From contig JAAVTG010000057.1 in the NCBI GenBank assembly GCA_011947345.1, positions 310,001 to 374,000 of the forward strand: a stretch of 64,000 nucleotides of DNA, given 5' to 3'. Both the position numbers and the translations under genes were made by a program. Below, one piece after another: positions 23,061 to 33,214 of this stretch (within the stretch, counting starts at the first letter, position 1; the number at the start of each line of letters is the position of its first letter). The notes beneath the pieces are model-generated. The model was given only the letters and a program-made list of their open reading frames with translations. It had not been told where the DNA came from and did no database searches. This stretch comes from Phytophthora quininea (taxonomy: Eukaryota > Oomycota > Peronosporomycetes > Peronosporales > Peronosporaceae).

Positions 23061-24241
23061 AATGGGGGTCTTCAGAAAACACCACAAATCGCAAATGCAG
23101 CGCTACCAAAATCAACAGCAAAAACGAGGATTAGGTGACTCAAATTCGCGCACAATCTGCCGAGACGGATTTAAGGTCTCAGCAATTCGCCACCACGCAA
23201 ACTCAGCTCGTGGTGGCCATCCAGACTTCATTGGACAGTATGCGTCGTAGCGGTGCTCGTATGCGCCATTATCGTTTTCGCCGCGATGGTCCGAGAAAAA
23301 GGATATACTATGCCGGAGACCCTCTACATTCTCGGGCTGGTTGAGCAGTGTCATGATTACCACGGCGAAGTCCTGTTGAAGTTCGCCCTGCTCTTGTCCG
23401 CCAAGAGAGCAGGGTGCATCGCCATTCCAACATCAGGATTTCTGCTACACTAGTTTGGGGTTTGAGTTGACTCTCATCTGGCAACTTAATTCATTGCAAG
23501 TTCAATCGGCCCCCACGCCCGTCGAGTAGCTAGCTAGCAGCGCTAATTTGAATTCATTCTTAATTTTCCTTCCAACACATAAGTTGAGTTTCAACGCGTA
23601 TACTACGTGACAAGCACCGACTCTGTTGCCACAAATCTTCCGGATAGACCCCCACCATAGAGCCGCTGCCACGCAGAGTTCACCGGGTCTTAAAGGCTTG
23701 CCACAGTCAGATAGTTCCTCTCTTTAATGCTGTTCCGAATAACATATAGCAGTAGAAGCTTTCTGTAGCGCTGGCGGCGTGAAGTCTTCTCCGCGACAAC
23801 CACACTTTTCACGTTCATCGTTGAAATTAAAGCTACCACAGCCAAGCATTTGCTAGCAGTGCCTACTACTTTGCGCGATTTTCTAACAGCCTTGCACACG
23901 CAAGTACTGACATAAATGCAGGGGTAGGTAGTAACATTTTCGAGCGCATATTGCATCAAAATCTTGATTTGCATTATTTTCTGAAGACCCAATAGCCCTG
24001 CCATGCATGGAACGAAATATTTTTGTTCAGTTTTAAAGATTGTTTGGTGGAGGTTAGCACAAGGAAGGAACCATAATCTTTGTTCGCCACACAAAATTTG
24101 GGGTCTGGCCGGAGGCCAAGTATCGCAGCTGTCGGTTGTATTTCTGTTTGATCGTGGCGCTATATAAAGTGGCAGAAGAACCTCGCGATGGAGGTGACAG
24201 TCGCCACGCGGTCCGCGGCGGTGCCAGAGTACCCAGAACGT
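23061..24241. other. intergenic, no gene recognised
   Basis: Short overlapping frames at 23062-23453 (+) and 23690-24094 (-) carry no domain I know. A hydrophobic stretch near 23250 (VVAVLVCAIIVFAAMV in one frame) is the only notable feature and is not enough for a call. Confidence 0.4.
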
Positions 24242-24658
24242 TTAGTTGAACACTCCATCAATATCTAATTCGGAATCAGAGTCGAACTCCAATTTTGGGT
24301 CAGATACATTACCGGAGGAGGTCTGGGAGTCTGCATGAGTCGGACCACGGGCTCTACGATTGACAATGCCGTCCACAAAATGAACACTCTCACGGTTTTG
24401 GCTCTCGGCGGTTTTTAGAAGCGCGGGGTGTGAGTTAGGGAAAGACGGTTTGAGCGTACAGTCGAGCACCAACCACTCCTCAGTGCTATCACTATTAAAC
24501 CGTGCTCCGATAGAGGTGTTCACGGGCCTTCCTTGCCCTACGCTCTGGAAACCGTTTTCTTCCGGAGAGGAAGGGACGTGCAGTCTCCTTGAACCAGCCA
24601 AAACCAAGCACGCAGGAACACCTTGCAAATTTGAGAACGAACACAAGACTGAGCGCAT
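24242..24658 (-). CDS. hypothetical ORF, acidic C-terminus
   Basis: 138-codon open frame with an acidic tail (DSDSELDID). It lies downstream of the tyrosine-recombinase fragment on the same strand and may belong to the same decayed element. No domain recognised; it may be chance. Confidence 0.2.
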   Translation of the reverse strand: MRSVLCSFSNLQGVPACLVLAGSRRLHVPSSPEENGFQSVGQGRPVNTSIGARFNSDSTEEWLVLDCTLKPSFPNSHPALLKTAESQNRESVHFVDGIVNRRARGPTHADSQTSSGNVSDPKLEFDSDSELDIDGVFN

Positions 24659-25020
24659 GCACCAAGCTCGCAGATACCGAGAAAGGTACCACTACCAGCG
24701 GTTGTAGCATTCCAATGGATTGTAGCGCATCTACACGCGATTGACTATGTATCCGTTGGTATCCCATCACTCTGGTGAACTTGCTTACAGGACGTGAAAT
24801 GGCCTTCCGTAAGGGTCTGTGCACCCTTAGTGCTTGAACGAGATAATGGCTCGGCGGAAACTTGGACCTCTTGCAGTGTTGCCCCGCATAACTTCTGATG
24901 ATTCCACGTGCTCCCGTTCAAAATGAACTGGTTACACACAGAACATTTGTTTTGGCGAGATTTCCAGCATGAGTTGTTGCATGTGTATTTGCCGGATACA
25001 GCTCAGGCGCTGTCGAATTC

Positions 25021-25263
25021 TTACAAGCGATTGCCTCTTCGTTGTATCGTGCTTGTATATCGCTTGAAGACGTCAGACCTCCAACGGCCGTGCAACATCA
25101 CTGCCATGCTGTCGATGCCTGCTGCGAGCAGCGCCGCACCACAGCTTCTGAGTGAGTGGCACGGGAATCGTGAGGATACTTCTCCCGTGGCGTCGGCTGC
25201 ACGTCGAATAATCTTGGCCATTGTACCCGTGGATACCATTTTCGAGTTCGATAATCGTAGCAA
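25021..25263 (-). pseudogene. tyrosine recombinase C-terminal fragment (Crypton- or DIRS-like)
   Basis: An 80-residue fragment carries the second half of a tyrosine-recombinase active site: HSLRS (the HxxR box), then AAGIDSMAVMLHGRWRS (His/Trp box) and a candidate nucleophile tyrosine in FKRYTS. The first catalytic Arg region is absent. In oomycetes such domains occur in Crypton DNA transposons and DIRS/Ngaro retroelements; without RT or GCR1-type DNA-binding regions nearby the type is open. Non-functional alone. Confidence 0.6.
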
Positions 25264-27106
25264 ACAGGGCTAGTCTAGCATGCTCACTTTGAGCTCCAGC
25301 ACCATTGACTTCAACACTTGTAGTATGTCTCGATTGACCCTCTCAACCGAGCCGTACACGGCGAGTAGGCTGAATTCTTGCCGTCCCTTCAGGTGTTGCC
25401 TCAAATCTGCAATGACCTTGTTCCATGAAATTTAAGCCGCAGTCACTGACACATACATTGGGTGGGTGCCCCAAACCGGGTGTATCAGTCGAGTATGGCA
25501 CTGGCTGCAACTTTAGGTGTAGGGCTATCACAAGCCACGCGATTCTTGAAGTACGCCTGCGGAACGCTCTGGGCAGCGGTCACCTCCTTTTATCCTGTAA
25601 GCGCCCTTTGCCGTGTTCACTTGGATCCCTACTCAGTGAAACAGATGGTAAGAGCGACCGATAAAGCGGACTTCTTACTCGCGGAACAGACTCGGGAGAT
25701 GATGGAAAAGATGGTGGCGCATCCCCTACCTAAACGCTTAAGCTCGTCAGCAAAACTGCAGTGACAGTTGTTGGTAATTATAAATTGAGTCCAAAAAGTA
25801 AATATCTAATGTAAGGTACACACAAACCTTGTATGCCAATTACGGGAGGCCCAACGATTGATTAGAGTCAAACCAGCAAAACTTAGCGCCAGCTGCAAGA
25901 TATTACTGGAGTCACTGATACGTAGATCGCCGCAGTCCTAGCGTTGTTCGCGTGTACGGTGGAGAACACGAAGAATATTCGCCGCAGTCTCCATAGTCAA
26001 AAGTCATATTCACACATACAATTATGGGAACATCTGGTTTGGGGTCCATGTTTAAAAAATAATTTGGTTTGGGGCCAACCCACTCATTAAAATTACAATT
26101 AGGTTGCCAAATATCAATGTTACACTTTATGTTCAATTTCAGGATATATATACTCAAGGTTAGTGACACAAATTACTGTGAAATGACCTACCAACGTGGA
26201 GCCGAACGTCGCTGCAGCCAGGTGTGGTAGTGGCGAGCTGCTACTGCAATGGTGATCCTGGGAGCAAGGCGGCGGGCGATGCTCAATTAGGGCTGACAAT
26301 GGATGTGTGTAATGGTATGCATTTACGCGAGCTACATTCCCAAGGGCATAATTATCAGGAACGATGGCTCTGGTGCCGTCAGGTTTCTCGTAGTGTTCTG
26401 CTGAAGCAGGTGTGGGAGCTTCATAAACTCGTTGAAGCAAAACCAAAGTCATTCAGGGACCATTCCCATTTTGCTGTCAAGCTGAAGGGTACAAGCCTGA
26501 AGATCAGATCAGCGATTTTGCGCTGAAGACACTTAGCCATTTTTCCCTATGTCCTGCCAAACACGGTAATGCTCTTAACCTTTTGGATTTGGCTTCACAG
26601 TGGAAATGACATCGTGAGACGAAACTTCGCCAGCCTGACACTGATCAGATGGTTGCCGATACATTTGACGTTGTTACGCAGGTCGATAGAACTGATATAA
26701 ATTTAGCGTTGTCTGGCGGCGTCATGTGCTCGGTAATGCGATGTAACCTTTGACTGTCCCGCCATAAAGGCAATAAAATGGCCACCGTCGATCACCGTAG
26801 TGCTACGAAGTGAAAATATGTACCACTTCTTCTTGTCCCGAGGGTTCATGTGTCTTCTCGTGCGTGTGCGGGCCAGTACGCCTGGTCGACATCTTCCAGG
26901 CGTGCTGACCAGTACACCAGCGGCTCAGTCCACTACCGTCGTGCGCCACCTGCCTTGTAAGGGCACCACCGCACGGCAGGCACTCGCCACTTGAGTGCCG
27001 AGCACTCGACAGCAACTCTAATGGAAACTGTGACGGGCTTCCGTCGCACGGTTGCCATCGCGTTGCGCGCTGGCCAATCAGACCCCGATTGTGTATCACT
27101 GGCCGG

Positions 27107-27131
27107 GACGGCCTCGCGTGTCGAGGCCGTC
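27107..27131. repeat. perfect hairpin, 10-bp stem
   Basis: gacggcctcg and cgaggccgtc flank a 5-nt loop. An AATAAA follows within 10-15 bp, as in a 3' end-processing context of a retroelement. Confidence 0.6.
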
Positions 27132-27186
27132 TCGTCAATCAATAAACTCAGAGTTAATCCTACCGCTTCCTTCACAGTGTACGTCG

Positions 27187-27210
27187 GTAACGGGCCAGAA
27201 AGCCCGTTAC
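27187..27210. repeat. perfect hairpin, 9-bp stem
   Basis: gtaacgggc and gcccgttac flank the 6-nt loop cagaaa; lies 56 bp after the first hairpin. Confidence 0.6.
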
Positions 27211-27681
27211 AGAAACAAGGGAAAGGGAAATGCACTTGTATTTAAGTCTAGTATGGTCAAAAGAAAAGAAACTTACCCGCCATGGAGAAGCCCAAGAGCG
27301 CTCCATGGCATGCATGTCGTGGCGAAAAGAAAAACACACAAACATTATTCATTTTCCAATTTGAGTCGCTCCCCCACACACACAAAACATACACCAACCA
27401 ACGCTTACCTCGCAGCCGCCGCCGCCCAACTGCACCCCGACATCATGCCAGGTCTAATTTGCAATATTCAACGAACGAGACGAGTTCCTAAACGACATGT
27501 CTATGTCCATATTGAATACGGAAACTTCCAGAATGAATCCATATTTAAGACTTGCCGCTGGCATCAATTATAGGGCGTTGGTGGTGCTAGTTGTGATGGA
27601 GTCGGCTGTGGTTCTGGTGGCGCACCAGCATCCACACCAAGGATGACGAGGTGGCGCCGAAGCATGAAGCCTCGCCTGTGC

Positions 27682-27987
27682 TCATCTGAGTTGACGGCAC
27701 TCATAAAGGCGGGACACAAGAGGCATCGGAGTGATACTGGCGTGTTGCGCAGCGTTCGGTGTCCTGGCGGCAGCTCTTGAAAGTATACGCATCGCCCAAA
27801 AACTGCACATCCGACTCGAGCGCCTCGTTCTGATGCTCGAGCCGTGTGAGGCTCGCCAACAGTAACCGGCCCCACCGTTCAACCTCGTCGATTTGATTGC
27901 GCGAATCCTCAGCTTCCGCGCGAGCACCCCACACTCCCGTTGTTTTCGCGGAGTAGCTCTCCGTAGGTGAGGTCGGCGAGAGGGCAC
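27682..27987 (-). CDS. short hypothetical coiled-coil ORF region, arm copy 1
   Basis: Counterpart of 56610-57017. In one minus-strand frame (27701-27934) it reads as a charged coiled-coil-like peptide (EDSRNQIDEVER, EALESDVQFLGDAYTF); the overlapping frame is Arg-rich. A start-like peptide MNSECPLADLTYGELL lies just upstream on the minus strand, near 27995. Probably a remnant of a transposon-encoded protein. Which frame is real is undecided. Confidence 0.3.
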   Translation of the reverse strand: MPSRRPHLRRATPRKQRECGVLARKLRIRAIKSTRLNGGAGYCWRASHGSSIRTRRSSRMCSFWAMRILSRAAARTPNAAQHASITPMPLVSRLYECRQLR

Positions 27988-28202
27988 TCGCTGTTCATAG
28001 ACGCAAAGAAGAATGGCGAGTGCTCGCAGTTAGCATTAGGTTAACAATAAAGGAAACTTTCAGAACATATAAGCTATGCCCAGAAAGGATAAAAATAATG
28101 GTAGATTATTATTTGAAACGCCATGAAAAGTCGCTGCATTTTTTATCTGTCAAGTCTCTTGTAGTGAGCGTTTTGTTTTAATAGTGTGTGGATCCCCCCT
28201 TA

Positions 28203-29378
28203 CCGACAAGCCAAGCATATCCGTTTAGGTAGTCCATACAATAACAGTGATACAAAAACTCGGGCTTGACAACAACAAGGCATTTTATTAATCCTAGGAA
28301 CCTAACTGTCTCAAAGCTGCGAATTGCTTGGTCTGCCGGAAAGGCTTCCCATGCCTCTGTCGTCGCCTTAATAGCTTTAGACGCTTTTGCGGTGCGGAAA
28401 GCCCCAATTTAGGGGCGTAAGAACTGCGGATTCGCGATTTAAGTGGTATTATCACCCCCAATCTAACAGTAGACAAACCGAGGTGCTTTTTTTTGGAGGG
28501 GGAGGGGTAGCGGGGCCACAGTAGCGCAGGCGTCTTCAGCCACAACGCGCGAACTCCTTGCTCCGACACGTGACTGTCAAAGTTGTCGACAAGGAGCAGC
28601 GCTGGGCCGCCAAGTTCGAATTTTAGTAATTTCTTAACATAAAAATTCCAACCAATGGAATCCATCCAACCTGCTTCTTGTGCAGTGTAAAATGACCTTC
28701 TGGGAGTGTCTGCAGCTCCTTGGACTCAAATCTGCGTTAGGCAACTTTATTTCTTGGGCTTTTGTGTTGGCCCGTATCTAAATGAAGTACATTTCGTCAG
28801 CACATGTATGAATTAGTAATACCATCAGGTGATAGCGCTGAGATAGTAACATCACCTATCTGCCGTGCGCTGCAACAATATCTCGAGGGCCCTACAACAG
28901 CTCTCGGGCGACTTCTTGTTCTCTGCGTAGTTTTCGAGCCATCGGCTATAGTTGTCTTGTATAAAATCTATCATTATGGAGGTCGCGAGCCACTAATACA
29001 TAGTATGCTAGAGTAAACATAAGTAATGTTATAATATATGTAACATCTTACCTCCTCATCGCGCCTTGTGTCCTTCATGAACGTCACGAGGACAGTAACG
29101 ACAGGAAAGCTTTCCTTGCGCCCCTGCCCTTTGGTGGTCTTGGACAGCTTATTCCTCGCGAAGCTGCGCAGCCGCTCCCGGGACTGCCACCACCTATGCA
29201 CCGTGCCATGTGGATGGCCAAGGTCAGCGACGGTCCCCGGCAGCCTGATCTCCTCAATGCGGGCGAGCGCTGACGGCTTCTCCTTCACGGAGTTGCTGCG
29301 CTGCTTGCGCGGCATGGCATGCGTCAGGTTGTGCAAAGTGGCCTCAGATTTGGAGTCCGGCTTTTGTGTCGTTGTCGG
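28203..29378 (-). mobile_element. pogo-like DNA transposon, left-arm copy
   Basis: 1176 bp flanked by TA at 28201-28202 and 29379-29380. On the minus strand an N-terminal helix-turn-helix piece (AMPRKQRSNSV, LPGTVADLGHPHGTVHRWW; 29044-29336) is followed by noncoding DNA and then part of the DDE domain at 28294-28665 (LLLVDNFDSHVSEQG, the D..H box after the second catalytic position of pogo/CENP-B-type transposases). Most of the catalytic core is deleted, so this is a non-autonomous derivative. The end at 28203 lacks 11 nt of the terminal repeat that the other arm retains. Confidence 0.7.
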
Positions 29379-29493
29379 TATATTTTCTCCGACGACAAAT
29401 GTTGGTAACTATAAAATGAAGTCCAAAGATGGTACGTACCAAATGGAAGGTACAGTAAAACTTTTGCACATCACTCTCTCAATTGGATTGGCC

Positions 29494-30438
29494 ATGCTGT
29501 CATCGCTGCGTCTCCGCTCGCCATTGCTGCGCTCTGCGGTACTTTTCCGCTCCAGTCTCGCGTCCCCCGCTCTGTGTCTGCCCTGGTAGACTCCAGTTTC
29601 ATCCGCCAGGCGCAAAACAGCGGTGAGCCCAAGATCTTGCTGTTGGACTGCAACCACCCCGTGTCCTTCCAACGTGGCCACGTGCCTAATGCAGTTCCGA
29701 TGTCTCTGGCTGCTTCCATGCTCAAGGACCCAACGCCCGACGCCACTGGTGTCGTGTCCATCCAGCAGTTCCAGACGGTGGTGCAGTCTTTGAACGTCCC
29801 CGAGGACGTGACCGTCGTCTTGTACGACGACGAACTGAGTCTCAAATCCACACGACTGTGGTGGGTCTTCCGCCATTTCGGCTTTCCCGCGGACCGTCTC
29901 AAGGTGCTGGATGGAGGACTGAAGCAGTGGATTGCAGAGGGTAACGAGGTGGCTACAGGGGCATGGGAAGAGAGCGAACAAAAGAGCCTGAAGGTCTGGC
30001 AGCAAGTGAAGGAGACCGAGGCCTTGGTGGGTTTTGAGGAGGTGCAGCAGGGCATCCAAGACCCAGACACGCAGTTTGTAGACGCTCGCTCCCTGGAGAG
30101 TTCTGGGGGAAGATGCCAATGGCAACCAGCGCGCTGGACACGTCCCCGGAGCTGTGAACTTCAACTGGATGGAAGGAGTGGACTTTGCGCACAACGGCAA
30201 GTTCAAGACTAAGGACGAGCTGGACGACGTGTTCACGACTGGATTCGGGATGGACAAGGAGAAGCCCGTGATCACGTATTGCCAGAGAGGCATCCGTGCC
30301 GCGCACACGGCGTTCTTGTTGGAGCAGGTGATGGGCTTTAAGAATGTCAAAATCTACGAAGACTCGATGCTGCAGTACCTGAACCGAGACGATACGGAAG
30401 TGGAGCTGCCGGACTTGCCACAGAAAACTCGTCGCTAA
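29494..30438 (+). CDS. rhodanese / 3-mercaptopyruvate sulfurtransferase-like, arm copy 1
   Basis: Two-domain sulfurtransferase, probably mitochondrial. The N-terminus from 29494 is Arg/Ser/Leu-rich without acids, a good presequence. The first domain has LLLDCNHPVSFQRGHVPNA, and the second ends in the active-site loop TYCQRGIRAA with the persulfide-forming cysteine. Frame changes: near 29568-29575 (this copy lacks one base compared with the other arm) and at the G5 run 30105-30109, where one G must be skipped to enter the frame with NQRAGHVPGAVNFNW. The second break is present in both arms. About 314 residues, normal for the family. It converges with the mucin-like gene, with 150 bp between the stops. 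Confidence 0.75.
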
Positions 30439-30588
30439 AGACCAGGCCGAGCAAATAGACAGGATCAGCGGATCGCACTTGACTGTGACCACAACGGAAG
30501 GCAATTTTAACCGAACGGAAAGGATGGATTAAAAGTTTTTACCATGAAGAAGCGCGCGAGATATCTTGCTACGGCGAGGACGTTGCAC

Positions 30589-32613
30589 TTACGCTTCGGC
30601 GGTGACGATGGGCTCGTCCTCCGCTGCAGAGGAGGTGGTGGGAGACTTGTGCTCGCCGCGTTCCGGGTCCTCTTCGTTGTCGAGGTGCGCAGCTGGGGCT
30701 GCATTGTCGGCGCTGGACGAGCGCCTGGCAGTCACTGCGATGGCCACCACCGCAACGATAATGCCGATGCATGCAACCGTGGCCGCTACAAGCTCAGCGG
30801 AGTTGGCGCCGACCGAGATGCTGGTGGCTAAGGGTGTACTCACCGACTTATCATTGTCCGTCAGAGCCTCAGCGGTCGTGGTGGCGCCGGCGATCGAGGT
30901 GCAGTCCACAAACGCTGAGGATTGGGTTGTCTCGGACACCTTGCAGAAGCGGCACACGTTGTCGATGCAGCCAACGCCACCGGCGCTGCAGGACGTGTCC
31001 GTGACGATGTTGATGCCGACGGCTGCGTCGCCACTCGAGACGACCTGAGTGCATGCCCCCGAAGCGGCGGTCGTCGGTGCCTCGGTAGTGGCATCCGGGA
31101 CAGGGGTGGCAGCAGCATCGGTGGCGGCAGGTGTTGTTACCTCAGGTACAGGCGTTTCAGTCGTAGCGTCGGGTGCAGGTGCCCCGGTGGTAGCGTCCGG
31201 AGCAGCAGTAGCTGCGGCGATCGAGATGCAGTCCACAAACGCTGAGGATTGGGTTGTCTCGGACACCTTGCAGAAGCGGCACACGTTGTCGATGCAGCCA
31301 ACGCCACCGGCGCTGCAGGACGTGTCCGTGACGATGTTGATGCCGACGGCTGCGTCGCCACTCGAGACGACCTGGGTGCATGTTGCACCACTGGCGGGGG
31401 CTTCGGTAGTGGCATCTGGAGCAAGTGTAGCATTCGAGGTGGGGGCTTCAGTGGTAGCGTCGGGAGCTGGTGCTGCGGTAGTGACATCAGGAGAAGGCGT
31501 AGCACCTGAGACGAGGCCCCCGGCATCAGGAGGAGGCGTAGCGTCCGAGGCGTCCGAGGTATCATCAGCATCGGAATCATCAGACTTGTCAGTAGCGTCC
31601 GAGGCGTCAGACGTGTCCGAGGCGTCTGAGGCGTCCGACGTATCGTCGTCGTCCGAAGCGTCCGAGTAATCGGTGACATTGTGTCCTCCGGTGCTGAACA
31701 GTGCGCAGTCCAAGAACGCAGCGGACTGCGTCGACGTAGTCACCTTGCAGAAGCGGCAAATGGTGTCGATGCATCCGACGCCTCCGTCCTTGCACGTGGC
31801 GTCGGTAGCGATACCCACGCCAACAGCAGAGTCGCCGACCGAAGGCGTGATCGTGCACGTGGTCGAGGCAGCGATAGTGACCGCGGGTGCTTCCGGGGCC
31901 GTGCCATTCGTTGCGGCGGAGGTTGCAGCTGGAGTTCCAGCAGGGGTTTCCGTTGCAGTGGTCGAAGCTGGAGCTGCCGTAGTCGAAGATGGGGCTGCTG
32001 TTGTAGACGCAGGAGCCTGGGCCGTTCCAGACGGGGTGTCCACGGTCGTGGTGGTGTTGGTTGCTGCGGAGGCTGTTCCGAGCAACGCGCAGTCCGCATA
32101 AGGGGCTGATTTGGCCGTGGTCCTCACGCGGCAGAACCGGCAGAGCTCGTTGATGCAGCCAAGGCCGCCGGCTCCGCACGACGTGTCCGTGCCGATGCTA
32201 ATGCCCACTTCGACGTCTCCATCAGCAGGCGTAAGCGTACACGTGTTCGAGCTCGGAGCAGCAGTAGAAGTGCTAGTGGTGTTGGCTGAGGGAGCGTCGG
32301 TCACCGCGTCCGCAGTCGACGCGGAGCCGCTGGAGTAGTCCGAGCACTCTACAAATGCCTCCGACTGCGACGTCGAGCGCTCCTTGCAGAATCGGCAGTG
32401 GTCACTAAAGCAACCGAGACCGCCGTACAGGCAGGTGTCGTCAACCACGGCCGAGATGCCCACGGCAGCATCGCCGCTCGACACTGCACAGACACTGGTG
32501 GGGTTTATCAGTGGCGTCGAACCGTCCGCATGAGCCGATGGAAGAGCACTCATGCTAAGTGCGCACAGCACCACCGCGTGGATGAGGCAGCGAATGCCGA
32601 TCGAGTGCTCCAT
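30589..32613 (-). CDS. cysteine-rich-repeat mucin-like membrane protein A
   Basis: Intact 674-residue ORF. It has a signal peptide (VVLCALSMSALPSAHA), then five repeats of about 50 residues with the pattern C-x18/20-C-x6-C-x4-C-x2-C-x13-C, each containing a GDxxVGI-type strand, GG(L/V)GC and CRFC. The repeats are separated by Thr/Ser/Ala/Pro-rich spacers expected to be O-glycosylated and by an Asp/Ser run (DDDDTSDASDASD). Near the C-terminus a hydrophobic segment (AATVACIGIIVAVVAIAVTA) followed by RRSSS makes a type I membrane anchor with a short tail. It is probably a cell-surface or cyst-coat protein; I recognise no named domain. From VCAVSSGD onward it is almost identical to protein C at 51771-53992 (three substitutions noticed in the comparable part), but it lacks C's first repeat and has a diverged signal peptide. 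Confidence 0.8.
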   Translation of the reverse strand: MEHSIGIRCLIHAVVLCALSMSALPSAHADGSTPLINPTSVCAVSSGDAAVGISAVVDDTCLYGGLGCFSDHCRFCKERSTSQSEAFVECSDYSSGSASTADAVTDAPSANTTSTSTAAPSSNTCTLTPADGDVEVGISIGTDTSCGAGGLGCINELCRFCRVRTTAKSAPYADCALLGTASAATNTTTTVDTPSGTAQAPASTTAAPSSTTAAPASTTATETPAGTPAATSAATNGTAPEAPAVTIAASTTCTITPSVGDSAVGVGIATDATCKDGGVGCIDTICRFCKVTTSTQSAAFLDCALFSTGGHNVTDYSDASDDDDTSDASDASDTSDASDATDKSDDSDADDTSDASDATPPPDAGGLVSGATPSPDVTTAAPAPDATTEAPTSNATLAPDATTEAPASGATCTQVVSSGDAAVGINIVTDTSCSAGGVGCIDNVCRFCKVSETTQSSAFVDCISIAAATAAPDATTGAPAPDATTETPVPEVTTPAATDAAATPVPDATTEAPTTAASGACTQVVSSGDAAVGINIVTDTSCSAGGVGCIDNVCRFCKVSETTQSSAFVDCTSIAGATTTAEALTDNDKSVSTPLATSISVGANSAELVAATVACIGIIVAVVAIAVTARRSSSADNAAPAAHLDNEEDPERGEHKSPTTSSAAEDEPIVTAEA

Positions 32614-33164
32614 GATGGATCGATTGTCTTGGAAGGCGGTTGGTTTGCTCTTGAGATGGCTGGTATTAGAATGAACTCGACCTTGACGGCAACGTCAGCG
32701 CCACAACGGCAACCAAACGCTAGAACGTTGCAACGTTGCAACCGCCTTGCTTCGGTCCCGAAGCAAACTGTGGGCGGAAATGCTACTTCGGTTACGAGAC
32801 CTAGTGGTCATGCCAACCCCTTTTGCAACGAACCTTGCCACTGTGGTGCAGTGTGTGTGTGTTGCTAAGGACGTAATGGACTGCCAAAAGCGGGTCTTTT
32901 GAACCGCAGGTACCCGCCGTTCGCTGACGCTGCTCATCCAGAAGCCCTGCGATTGCAGCGAGCAATTCGTAGCACTGTGCAGTGCCCACTGCGTCTTCTG
33001 GTCTACTGATTCAAATCATGATGACTCAGTCATTCTCCACAAAATATTCGGCGGTACGTTTTCTCTTCATCTTGACGTGTTTTTATGGTGTTTATTTCGA
33101 GCCGACTTGCCAATCCCGCTTGGTTCTCGACGTCGCAATCCCCAAAGCCAGCACTTCCAATTTC
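32614..33164. other. shared upstream region of two divergent genes
   Basis: About 600 bp separates the divergently transcribed mucin-like gene A and the NLP gene. No other gene seen. An initiator-like TCATTCTCCACAAAA occurs at 33030-33044. Confidence 0.5.
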
Positions 33165-33184
33165 CAGCTCATTTCATCATTTTC
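33165..33184 (+). promoter_or_regulatory. oomycete initiator-like element of the NLP gene
   Basis: AGCTCATTTCATCATTTTCC closely follows the oomycete Inr consensus (GCTCATTYYNCAWTTT) with one extra base. It lies about 30-50 bp before the ATG at 33215, the usual distance. A second similar site (TCATTCTCCACAAAA) lies at 33030. Confidence 0.5.
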
Positions 33185-33214
33185 CTTGTCAAGCAAGCAC
33201 CTCCAAGCATTCAA

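Larger units (their letters stand above)
25264..27555. other. repeat-like noncoding DNA
   Basis: Open frames at 25462-25764 (+), 26120-26452 (-) and 26224-26526 (+) have no recognised domain. Two strong hairpins lie at 27107-27131 and 27187-27210, next to an AATAAA at 27140-27145. Confidence 0.4.
27711..32493 (+). repeat. left arm of the large inverted repeat
   Basis: About 4783 bp that reappear as the reverse complement at 52089-56886. Similarity stops sharply at 27711 (outer side) and at 32493 (inner side, inside the mucin-like gene; weaker similarity continues into the signal peptide). Contents outside-in: coiled-coil ORF, pogo-like element, rhodanese gene, mucin-like gene body. Differences seen are few: scattered substitutions, single-base indels and an 11-nt gap in one pogo end. 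Confidence 0.9.

Noticed and set aside
29409..30350. 313-codon frame antisense to the rhodanese gene, mirrored at 54231-55082
   Set aside because: Present in both arms because the arms are copies; no domain, and the sense strand explains the conservation.
30571..32109. Several overlapping 140-206-codon frames opposite mucin-like gene A and again opposite C
   Set aside because: GC-rich repetitive coding DNA opens all frames; they mirror the cysteine repeats and have no independent features.
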